A DNA stretch of 64,000 nucleotides from Protula sp. h YS-2021 (taxonomy: Eukaryota; Annelida; Polychaeta; Sabellida; Serpulidae). Below, piece by piece: positions 11,896 through 22,273 of the stretch. The position numbers and the translations under genes are program-made. The stretch spans positions 27,962,116 through 28,026,115 of the forward strand of contig OX457026.1 in NCBI GenBank assembly GCA_949752745.1. Direction: 5' to 3'. Under the pieces are notes generated by a model, which had not been told where the DNA came from, made no database searches, and was given only the letters and a program-made list of their open reading frames with translations. Numbering within the stretch: position 1 is the first letter of the stretch; each line of letters starts with the position of its first letter.

Positions 11896-12910
11896 CCCAG
11901 CTTACGTTACACGTAAGCTGGGGTATTCCTATCGGTCTGCGGGTGGCGTCCGTTAGTTAGTTAGTTAGTTAGTTGTTTATTTAGTAAACTTTGTTTCAAA
12001 ATGCATCTCCTCCTACAATTTTGATCTGATGTCATTTATTTTTCGTGTTAGCCATCCCTAAGGGGTCATGCATACGGCTTGTGCTTTTTTAGTCGATCGG
12101 ACAATTTTTGTATTTTTGTCGAATTTTTTAAGCAAAAATTTGGAAAATAATTCAAAATGCATCTACTCCTATAATTTTCATTCGATGTCATTTATTTTTG
12201 GTGTGAGGCATCTCTAAGCGGTCGTGCATATGGCTTGTGCTTTCTTAGTCGATCGGGTGATTTTTGAATTTTTGGGGAATTTTTGAAGAAAAAATTTTAA
12301 AATGTATCTCTTCCTGCATTTTTGAACCGATGTCATTTATTTTTGGTTGAGTTACCCCTGAAGGGTCCTACATACGGCTTGTGCTTTTTTTAGTCGATCG
12401 GACAATTTTTGTATTTTTGGGCAATTTTTTAAGCAAAAATTTCAAAAGCAATTCAAAATGCATCTACTCCTACAATTTTCATTCGATGTCATTTATTTTT
12501 GGCTTGAGGCATCCCTAAGCGGTCGTGCATACGGCTTGTGCTTTTTTAAGTCGATCGGGTGATTTTTGAATTTTTGGAGAATTTTTGAAGAACAAATTTT
12601 AAAATGTATCTCCTTATACATTTTTGATCTGATGTCATTTTGTTTTTGTTTTTGGTATGAGGGATCCTAAAGGGTCGTGCATACGGCTTGTGCTTTTTAA
12701 TCGATCGGACAATTTTTGTATTTTTAGAAAAAAAACTTCAAAATGCATTTCCCCTACAGTTTTGAATCGATGTTTTTTTTTCTTTTATTTGTTATTATTA
12801 TTATTTTTTTTTTTTGGTTTGAGGCATCCCGAAGGGGTTGAGCATACGGCTTGTGGTTTTTTAGTCGATCCGACAATTTCTGTATTTTTAGGGAATTTTT
12901 GAAGAAAAAA
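11896..12910 (+). mobile_element. Hairpin-headed element A with ~140-175-bp monomers
   Basis: It starts with a perfect hairpin at 11896-11922: 12-bp stem CCCAGCTTACGT, 3-nt loop TAC. A short GTTAGTTAGTTAG run follows. Then come about seven diverged monomers starting near 11998, 12161, 12297, 12456, 12599, 12739 and 12916. Each monomer carries AAAATGCATCTCCTCCTAC, GATGTCATTTATTTTTGG, CATACGGCTTGTGCTTTTT and GTCGATCGG. A second copy of this family begins at 57311. No 3' inverted repeat was found, so the right end is lost or lies beyond the 51-bp array that follows. Confidence 0.65.
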
Positions 12911-15900
12911 ATTCAAAATGCATTTCCTTCTACAGTTTTTATCAGATTTCATTTGTTTTCATACGAGCCGTCTCTAGGGGGTCATGCATACGGCTTGTGC
13001 TTTTTGAGTGAATTGGAAAACTTTTGAATTTTTTTCGGAATTTTTGAAAAAAAAAATTAAGTGAATCTCCTCATACAGCGCACATTCGCAGTAGTCCAAA
13101 TTAAGCACTGCGCATCGTTTCAAGTTAAATAAACATGCGCATTGGTCCGAAATGTGAACCGCGTATCGACGGAAGATTAATGAACAAGTGAACTGGTCCA
13201 AAATAAGCGCCTCGCCTCAACGCAAGTTAAATAAACATGCGCACTGGCCCGAAAAAAGAACTACACATCGACGCAAGTTGAATAGATATGCGCAGTGGTC
13301 CGAAATGCGAACCGCGCATCAACGCAACCTAAAGAAACATGCGCACTGGTCCGAAATGCGAACTGCACAATAACGCAAGTTAAATAAATATGCGCACTGG
13401 TCCGAAAAAAAGAACCGCACATCAACGCAACCCAAAGAAACATGCGCACTGGTCTGAAATGAGAACCACGCATCGACGCAAGTTGAATAGACATGCGCAC
13501 TGGTCTGAAATGAGAACCACGCATCGACGCAAGTTGAATAGACATGCGCAGTGGTCTGAAATGAGAACCGCGCATCAACGCAAGTTAAAAAAACATGCGC
13601 AGTGGTCGGAAGAAAGAACCACGAATCGACGCAAGTTGAATACACATAAGAGTCGGGCATCGACGGGACTTAAATAAACTTGCATTCTGATCCGAAATGC
13701 AAATCGCGTGTCAACGCAAGTTAAATGAACATGCACACTGATCCGAAATGCGAACCGCGCATCAACGTAACCTAAAGAAACAGGCACACTGGTCCGACAT
13801 TCGAACCGCGCATCAACACAAGTTAAATAAACATGCGCACTGGTCCGAGATTCGAACCGCGCATCAACGCAAGTTAAATAAACATGCGTAGTGGTTCGAA
13901 ATGCGAACCACGCGACAACGCAATTTAAATAAACATTTGCACTGGTCCAAAAAAAGCACTGCGCATCAACGTAAGTTAAATAAACATCCGAAATGCAAAT
14001 CGCGTGTCAACGTAAGTTAAATAAACATGCGCACTGGTCCGAAATTCGAACCGCGCATCAACGCAAGTTAAATAAACATGCGCACTGGTCCGAAATTCGA
14101 ACCGCGCATCAACGCAAGTTAAATAAACATGCGTAGTGGTTCGAAATGCGAACCACGCGCCAACGCAATTTAAATAAACATGACCAGACATCATTTATTT
14201 TGGGGCTGAGGCGTGCTTAGGGTGTCGTGAATACGGCCTGTGCTTTTCGAGTCGATCATAGAATTTTTGAAGAAAAAAATTCAAAATGCATTTCCTTCTA
14301 CAGTTTTTATCAGATTTCATTTGTTTTTCATACGAGCCGTCTCTAGGGGGTCATGCATACGGCTTGTGCTTTTTGAGTGAATTGGAAAACTTTTGAATTT
14401 TTTTCGGAATTTTTGAAAAAAAAAATTAAGTGAATCTCCTCATACAGCGCACATTCGCAGTAGTCCAAATTAAGCACTGCGCATCGTTTCAAGTTAAATA
14501 AACATGCGCATTGGTCCGAAATGTGAACCGCGTATCGACGGAAGATTAATGAACAAGTGAACTGGTCCAAAATAAGCGCCTCGCCTCAACGCAAGTTAAA
14601 TAAACATGCGCACTGGCCCGAAAAAAGAACTACACATCGACGCAAGTTGAATAGATATGCGCAGTGGTCCGAAATGCGAACCGCGCATCAACGCAACCTA
14701 AAGAAACATGCGCACTGGTCCGAAATGCGAACTGCACAATAACGCAAGTTAAATAAATATGCGCACTGGTCCGAAAAAAAGAACCGCACATCAACGCAAC
14801 CCAAAGAAACATGCGCACTGGTCTGAAATGAGAACCACGCATCGACGCAAGTTGAATAGACATGCGCAGTGGTCTGAAATGAGAACCGCGCATCAACGCA
14901 AGTTAAAAAAACATGCGCAGTGGTCGGAAGAAAGAACCACGAATCGACGCAAGTTGAATACACATAAGAGTCGGGCATCGACGGGACTTAAATAAACTTG
15001 CATTCTGATCCGAAATGCAAATCGCGTGTCAACGCAAGTTAAATGAACATGCACACTGATCCGAAATGCGAACCGCGCATCAACGTAACCTAAAGAAACA
15101 GGCACACTGGTCCGACATTCGAACCGCGCATCAACACAAGTTAAATAAACATGCGCACTGGTCCGAGATTCGAACCGCGCATCAACGCAAGTTAAATAAA
15201 CATGCGTAGTGGTTCGAAATGCGAACCACGCGACAACGCAATTTAAATAAACATTTGCACTGGTCCAAAAAAAGCACTGCGCATCAACGTAAGTTAAATA
15301 AACATCCGAAATGCAAATCGCGTGTCAACGTAAGTTAAATAAACATGCGCACTGGTCCGAAATTCGAACCGCGCATCAACGCAAGTTAAATAAACATGCG
15401 CACTGGTCCGAAATTCGAACCGCGCATCAACGCAAGTTAAATAAACATGCGTAGTGGTTCGAAATGCGAACCACGCGCCAACGCAATTTAAATAAACATG
15501 ACCAGACATCATTTATTTTGGGGCTGAGGCGTGCTTAGGGTGTCGTGAATACGGCCTGTGCTTTTCGAGTCGATCATAGAATTTTTGAAGAAAAAAATTC
15601 AAAATGCATTTCCTTCTACAGTTTTTATCAGATTTCATTTGTTTTTCATACGAGCCGTCTCTAGGGGGTCATGCATACGGCTTGTGCTTTTTGAGTGAAT
15701 TGGAAAACTTTTGAATTTTTTTCGGAATTTTTGAGAAAAAAAAATTAAGTGAATCTCCTCATACAGCGCACATTCGCAGTAGTCCAAATTAAGCACTGCG
15801 CATCGTTTCAAGTTAAATAAACATGCGCATTGGTCCGAAATGTGAACCGCGTATCGACGGAAGATTAATGAACAAGTGAACTGGTCCAAAATAAGCGCCT

Positions 15901-17095
15901 CGCCTCAACGCAAGTTAAATAAACATGCGCACTGGCCCGAAAAAAGAACTACACATCGACGCAAGTTGAATAGATATGCGCAGTGGTCCGAAATGCGAAC
16001 CGCGCATCAACGCAACCTAAAGAAACATGCGCACTGGTCCGAAATGCGAACTGCACAATAACGCAAGTTAAATAAATATGCGCACTGGTCCGAAAAAAAG
16101 AACCGCACATCAACGCAACCCAAAGAAACATGCGCACTGGTCTGAAATGAGAACCACGCATCGACGCAAGTTGAATAGACATGCGCAATGGTCTGAAATG
16201 AGAACCGCGCATCAACGCAAGTTAAAAAAACATGCGCAGTGGTCGGAAGAAAGAACCACGAATCGACGCAAGTTGAATACACATAAGAGTCGGGCATCGA
16301 CGGGACTTAAATAAACTTGCATTCTGATCCGAAATGCAAATCGCGTGTCAACGCAAGTTAAATGAACATGCACACTGATCCGAAATGCGAACCGCGCATC
16401 AACGTAACCTAAAGAAACAGGCACACTGGTCCGACATTCGAACCGCGCATCAACACAAGTTAAATAAACATGCGCACTGGTCCGAGATTCGAACCGCGCA
16501 TCAACGCAAGTTAAATAAACATGCGTAGTGGTTCGAAATGCGAACCACGCGACAACGCAATTTAAATAAACATTTGCACTGGTCCAAAAAAAAGCACTGC
16601 GCATCAACGTAAGTTAAATAAACATGCGCACTGGTCCGAAATTCGAACCGCGCATCAACGCAAGTTAAATAAACATGCGCACTGGTCCGAAATTTGAACC
16701 GCGCATCAACGCAAGTTAAATAAACATGCGTAGTGGTTCGAAATGCGAACCACGCGCCAACGCAATTTAAATAAACATTTGCACTGATCCAAAATAAGCA
16801 CTGCGCATCAACGCAAGTTAAATAAACATGCGCACTGATTCGAAATTCGAACCGCGCATCAACGCAAATTAAATAAACATACGCACTGGTCCAAAATGCA
16901 AACCACGCACCAACGCAAGTTACATAAATATATGCAGACGTCCAAAATAAGCACCGTGCATCAACGCAATTTAAATAAACATGCAAGCTGGTCCGAAATG
17001 CGCACCGAGCATCAAGGCAACCTAAGGAAACTTGCGCGCTTGTCCAAAATAAGTACCACTCATTAACGCAAGTACAATAAACATGTGCATTTGTG
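12911..17095. repeat. 51-bp minisatellite organised in ~1.32-kb higher-order repeats
   Basis: Roughly 65-70 copies of a 51-bp unit with consensus-like blocks CATGCGCACTGGTCCGAAATG, CGAACCGCGCATCAACGC and AAGTTAAATAAA lie at ~13076-14185, ~14443-15505 and ~15762-17095. Each block is preceded by one monomer of the hairpin-element A type. The composite repeats with period ~1368 (12912 to 14280) and 1318 (14280 to 15598). The 50-bp difference is one 51-bp unit missing from the second block plus a 1-bp indel. Copies two and three are nearly identical. Because 51 is a multiple of 3, long false ORFs appear on both strands. Confidence 0.9.
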
Positions 17096-17977
17096 GCATA
17101 CTTAATCATATGCAGGATTTTTACCTGGCCGTCGCTGCATATTCCTCAAAATCAATGAGTAGGGCCGAACGCAACTGTTGTATTAGCAGCGTTGTTGGGG
17201 ACCAGCTAATCCTCGTAATCTAAGTCGTCTCGAAAGAGATGATACTTTATCTTACCTTCACATTGTAATTCTGTGGTCGAGAAAAATCCCTAAGAAGTTT
17301 GCGGAGCCGATGCATTATCCACGAAATGTGGATAGGCGTGTGCCTAGCCATAGTCGGGGTGTACCTATCCAACTGCATTTCCTGCTACATCTGATGCTAC
17401 CCATTCTCATGGTAACTTTTAAAGTTTAACTGCACCTGCCAGTTCATCTTTGATGATTTTTAATGTTTAAATGCACCTGTCAGTTTCTCTTTCGTCACAT
17501 TGCTTTACTTGTCATTTGAGCGACGTGCTACTCTTGAATCGGTACTCATTCTCTAGAACTGAAAACAGTAGAAATTCCCATCATAAGATTTTTTTTTAAA
17601 AACAAGTCCGAATACTTTTCAAATGAGGGAGAATTCTGTCTTTCAGACTCCCAGTTTAAGATCAAATAATACTTTAAGGTAAATGCGCTCTGGTATTCCG
17701 ATAACATCGGATGGGAATCGCGGCTTCTTCGTATATTCCATAGTACCGTGGTACTTTTATCTTACCTTCAAACCGTAATTCTGTGGTCGATAAAAATCCC
17801 GTAAGAAGTTTGCGGAGCCGAAGCTTTATCCACGAAATTTGGATAGGCGTGTGCCTAGCCATAGTCGGGGTGTACCTATCCAACTGCATTTCCTGCTACA
17901 TCTGATGCTGCCCATTCTCATGGTAACTTTTAAAGTTTAACTGCACCTGCCAGTTGATCTTTTTTGTGACATTGTTT

Positions 17978-18217
17978 GACCAGCCTCGGTGGCCTAGTGG
18001 TTAGAGTGTCCGCTTCGAGACTGGAAGGTCGTGCGTTCAAATCCCGGTCGGGTCATACCTGAGACTTTAAAATTGGGACTCATCCTTACTACCCTGTGAG
18101 GCACTCCACATGTAAGGGTTAGAAGGAGGGCTGGAATGCCTCATTTCAGTATAATGTGGCAGGGGGGTCCCGATATGACCATAGCAGTTGAAAGGGATCA
18201 AAAGAATAATATAATAC
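17978..18217 (+). mobile_element. tRNA-derived SINE (unit 4 copy)
   Basis: Same SINE with the same target duplication (17969-17977 and 18218-18226) in tandem unit 4. Length is unchanged. Confidence 0.8.
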
Positions 18218-19156
18218 ACATTGTTTACTTGTCATGTGAGCAATGTGCTACCGCTTGAACCGGTGCTCATTATTCTCTACAACTGAGAACAATAGAAATT
18301 CCCGTCATAAGAATTTTTATGAAACCAGAGTGGAAAGTCAGAATACTTTTCAAATAAGAGAGAATTCTGTCTTTCAGACTCCTAGTTCAATATCAAATAG
18401 TACTTTTAGGTCAATGCGTTGTGATATATCGATAACATCGGATTGGAATCGCGATTTCCTCGTGTATTCCATAGTACCGTGAATGCAATGCCTGTACATA
18501 AAAATAATTGTATGTTTCACGATATTAATGTGGTAAAGGATGTGCCGAAGAATACTGTCGGGAATCCCTTACCATTTGATAATTTTGCGAGAAGTTACAA
18601 TCAGTCGTTATCTTGAATGTCTGATAGGGATAGTACTCGTTATTACTATTAATCGCAAGATTTTCATGCCACACCATGATCTAGAGCTATGGTTGCTGAC
18701 AATTCTGGTGTTTTTGATCACGAAATAAATGGAATGTCTATAAGTCAGTACATACCGACGACATTCATGCGCTTGTTGTACACACACAAATGTTTCCCGA
18801 TGCGTGAAATAGATTTTTCGCAATGCATGATATTTCTGTTATTCTAATGGTGTGCCGCGTGGTGTTCACATCTAGTTTTTCAAAACAGTGATATGGTTTC
18901 AACTGCTATGCCCTATCAAGGTGTTCATTGTGAACAACAAGCAGCGGAATTTCAGTGGCAAGGCCTCGAAATAGTCTAGTACGTCTTAAAGATTGACCTA
19001 ACGATCAACGAATGAGGGTTAAAGCTCTTTCAATTAATGGTCAATATAGTGAATGGGCACGCTCTAAGCGCCTTATTGAAGAGGCACCTGTTCCAAAGAA
19101 CTTGAATGACCAAGAAATGAAATGTCCCCTAACTTGCAGCTAAAATCTCCATCTTT

Positions 19157-20227
19157 ATCCCCCGTGAAACGGAGGGATATAGTTTTGAACTTTTCGGTCT
19201 GTCCGTCTGTCCGTCTGTCACACTTCAGTCTCACGCGCCTACAGGCCACATTAATACGTGGATTCGGTTCAAATTTTGTACACGGCTTCTCTGGAGCCTT
19301 CCGCAGTGCAGTGACCAAGAATTTTCCGGATCGGCCAAAAATTGACAAAATGGCGGACATTTGAAAATTGGCACTGGACTTTATATATAGGGCAGTCTCA
19401 CGCGTCTACAGGCCACATTAATAGACAAATTCGTTTCAAATTTTTTACACGGCTTCTCTGGAACCTTCCGCAGTGCAGTGACGAAGAATTTTCCGGATCG
19501 GCAAAAAATTGACAAAATGGCGGACTTTTGAAAATCGGCACTGGACGTAGCTTATATACGGCAGTCTCACGCATCTACAGGCCACATTAAGGGACAGATT
19601 CGTTTCAGATTTTGTACACGGCTTCTCTGGAACCTTCCGCAATGCAGTGACCAAGAATTTTCCGGATCGACCAAAAATTGACAATATGGCGGACTTTTGA
19701 AAATTAGCACTGGACTTTATATATACGGCAGTCTCACGCGTCTTCAGGCCACATTAATAGACGGATTCGTTTCAAATTTTGTACACGGCTTCTCTTGAAC
19801 TTTCCTCAGTGCAGTGACCAAGAATTTTCCGGATCGACCAAAAATTGACGAAATGGCGGACATTTGAAAATTGGCACTGGACTTTATATATACGGCAGTC
19901 TCGCGCGTCTACAGGCCACATTAATGAATGGATTCGTTTCAAATTCTGCACACGGGCTCCCTGGCACCTTCCTCAGTGCAGTGATCAAGCATTTTCCGGA
20001 TGGGACTTGACAAAATGGCGAATTTTTCAAAATCGGTGCTGTACTTAGCGTACCTACGACAGTCTCACGCGAGTACTGGTTAATGGATTGATTCGTCTAA
20101 ATGTTAGACACTACGTCGACTTACATCCTTCCACTTGTAAATTTTTTTGCGTAGTCAACACGCAACAGCCTTACACAAACCATATCCCCCACGGGGGATA
20201 GACATACTCCTCGAGACGTAGTCAAGT
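19157..20227 (+). mobile_element. Hairpin-headed element B, clean T|T insertion
   Basis: A ~1.07-kb element. The 5' end ATCCCCCGTG folds into a hairpin with GGAGGGAT. A TCTGTCCGTCTGTCCGTCTGTC tag follows, then five tandem monomers of ~168 bp (starts near 19225, 19393, 19562, 19729, 19896, ending ~20059). Near the 3' end CACGGGGGAT (about 20189-20199) is the exact reverse complement of the 5' end. It is followed by an imperfect hairpin (GACATACTC..GACGTAGTC) and the end CAAGT. Units 2 and 3 give the empty site CATCTTT|TCTGTGG: the element lies between two T with no target duplication. This is the plan described for Helentrons: asymmetric inverted repeats, a 3' hairpin and T|T target. Confidence 0.75.
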
Positions 20228-21188
20228 TCCTGTTGAGCGTCAGTTTGACCCTTTGACTTTCAGTTAGTTTTTAGTTTGCGGAACAATGATTTAGGACCGC
20301 TGATTATAATCATCACTTTCAATCTGTTGTGGAAGGAAAAACGTAGAAGATAAGGTTCTTGGTTATTTGGATGAAGTAGGACGATCGCTATCTATCCTGT
20401 ACAGAGGTACCTGACTTGGGTCAACATCTGGTCCTAGTCAAACGCCACTTTATTAATGGCATTCAAGACTATGAGGTAAAACAATATTTGATGATAACTC
20501 CATCAAATAAGATGGAAAATACAATTCAGTATGCGGAGCATTTCGTGGCCGCAAAATCGTTCTATTCTGTTCTAAAGAGAAATTCATTGACGTCTAGTTG
20601 ATGATGATTCTGATGGCGAGGGCGAAGGCCAGCATTTCTGTTGCGAAGACTGTTAATTTCGTGCGAGGAAATACTTTTCCCAAGTCTAATTATGAATCTA
20701 ACTTGAAAAATTTATACCCTAAAACAGTTAAATTGTTTTACTTGGGGGGGGGGGGGGGGCGGTTATGGGAGGATGGCCGAGGGGCATTTCTGGAAGGACT
20801 GTTCAAGTCGTCCTTTAAACTGGGAGAAGTGACCCTCGGCATTCAGGAAGGAGAAAAGGAGAGGAGGAAATGAAATAGAGTTTTGCCTTCAGAAGTCTGC
20901 AAACAGTTGTTTGGCAAGTCGTTAATAATTCGGTAAAGGAAGGAGAGAATGTAGTTCAAGAAAACATTTAAGATAGTGTTCTTAGTTATCCGTCAGTTTT
21001 TTCTCCGAAACAAGAGAACATTGACGTACCTTTTACGGATAGTGTCAAGCATGCTGATGATCTCAAGAATCAGAGAAATGCGGTACTATTTACAGTTGTA
21101 AAAACGCTTTTGTTTTACAGTATTGTAAAATGGATCCAAATGTGCAAAATACAGCAGACAGGGAGGATTTCATTAGTCGGTAGCAAAA

Positions 21189-21648
21189 GTGACGAAGTTG
21201 TTCTTGTGTTAGTTGACACAAGTACGAGTTGTTGCGTCATGGAAAGATGTGTTTATATTTCAGTTCTAGATAAATGTCGCGGTTAAGTTTTTGCTGGAAA
21301 TGTGGTATAAGATCTGTTTTGGGAGCTCTAATTCAGTGTAAAGGACTCATTCAGTATCGAGAGAAGTTTTGCAAATTAGGTTTAACTGTTGAATTTCATG
21401 TTGCTGATATTTGTGAGATATGAACCTTAAGTCTACGTACCAAAATTCCCCCTGTGGGGTGGGGGGGGGGGAATCTTAAGAATACACCCACTGCGTTCTG
21501 TTCCGTGCATGGCGTAAGAGGCGGCTAATCGGAATTTCTTTCTTTCTATCTCTTCTTTTACTGTTTCTTCATTGTTGCCCCATATTTTCCCCACTTGTTC
21601 CTTTACCAAGTGAGTCCCAATATACGCATCATAGTCGCTTAACGGGAC
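21189..21648 (+). repeat. Tandem unit 5 of Ty3/gypsy-type element, left part
   Basis: Start of a fifth unit: the retropepsin remnant (21183-21286), then the SINE-like repeat from ~21444 with an extended G run, interrupted at 21648 by the BEL/Pao insertion. The unit continues after 30093. Confidence 0.8.
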
Positions 21649-22209
21649 TGTTACGCAGTCATTTAAATAATTTATGTCTCTTATAATTTATTGACATCAG
21701 GTCACTGAAAAATGACACGTATTGATTAATCAGTGCCAGAATGTTTAAGTATTTATGGCATGACACTGTACAAGTCACGTGATGTCTGTAGTATATAAAC
21801 AGTTTCTTCCCGCCTTTTGACAAATAGTTTCAAGTTTCGGACGGTGCGTGATCATATTTAGGAAAGTTCCGATAAAATTGGTAAGATTCAAATTTCTTGT
21901 GATTGTGAATTAAGTAATTTATTTATTTGTGAAATTATTATGGCTAAATTCAAGATATAACAAGGTAAAATTGATTTAAGAGTTACGTTTAGTGTTAAGA
22001 TCAATCGTTAAAGTTTCGTTTCTTTTTTCTTTTTTTTTTCGTAGCAAACCGGCATTTCGGCATTACGGCTTTACGGTATTACGGCTTTACGGTATTACGG
22101 CTTTACGGCATTGGCATTTACAAGATCTACGAGATGCGTCGCCGCGTTCGCAATAAAATATGTTATGATTAAACAAGCTCTTTGTTTCGTATTCCCTGAT
22201 CACGCAATA
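21649..22209 (+). repeat. BEL/Pao 5' LTR
   Basis: A 561-bp LTR, TGTTACGCAG..ACGCAATA. It has a CACGTG E-box at 21776-21781, TATA box TATATAAA at 21792-21799 and polyadenylation signal AATAAA at 22152-22157. Just before the signal is a 16-bp tandem repeat (TATTACGGCTTTACGG type) with one unit more than in the 3' LTR. The left flank GGGAC (21644-21648) matches the right flank of the 3' LTR. It differs from the 3' LTR by four substitutions and this repeat unit. Confidence 0.95.
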
Positions 22210-22273
22210 GTTTGCAATTTCTGGCAAGTTTTTGCTCATTTTCGCCCTCCTCAGTTTCGCTAATAGGGCCGCC

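Larger units (their letters stand above)
11146..21188 (+). repeat. Tandem unit 4 of decayed Ty3/gypsy-type element, split by two insertions
   Basis: The unit is stretched to ~10 kb. The first interruption (~11890-17095) is a hairpin head plus minisatellites. It replaces roughly 240 bp of the RT/RNase H region, so it is not a clean insertion. The second (19157-20227) is a hairpin-headed element inserted cleanly in the gag capsid region. Retained pieces are the retropepsin remnant (11140-11243), SINE-like insert (11401-11613), RT remnant (~11720-11889), RNase H remnant (~17096-17215), duplicated blocks (~17240-17450 and ~17740-17960), tRNA-SINE (17978-18217), gag capsid (19013-19156 joined to 20228-20335) and zinc-knuckle remnant (~20744-20825). 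Confidence 0.78.

Noticed and set aside
12911..17095. CRISPR-like regular repeats
   Set aside because: Units are contiguous diverged 51-bp repeats with no unique spacers, in a eukaryotic genome.
16501..17109. 202-codon minus-strand open frame and many similar frames at 13188-16607
   Set aside because: All lie in the 51-bp minisatellite; the period is divisible by three and frames are open on both strands, so openness carries no coding evidence.
22232..22273. Upstream extension of the BEL/Pao frame
   Set aside because: The extension has no ATG; the first ATG at 22274 has a strong context and starts the typical Gag N-terminus.
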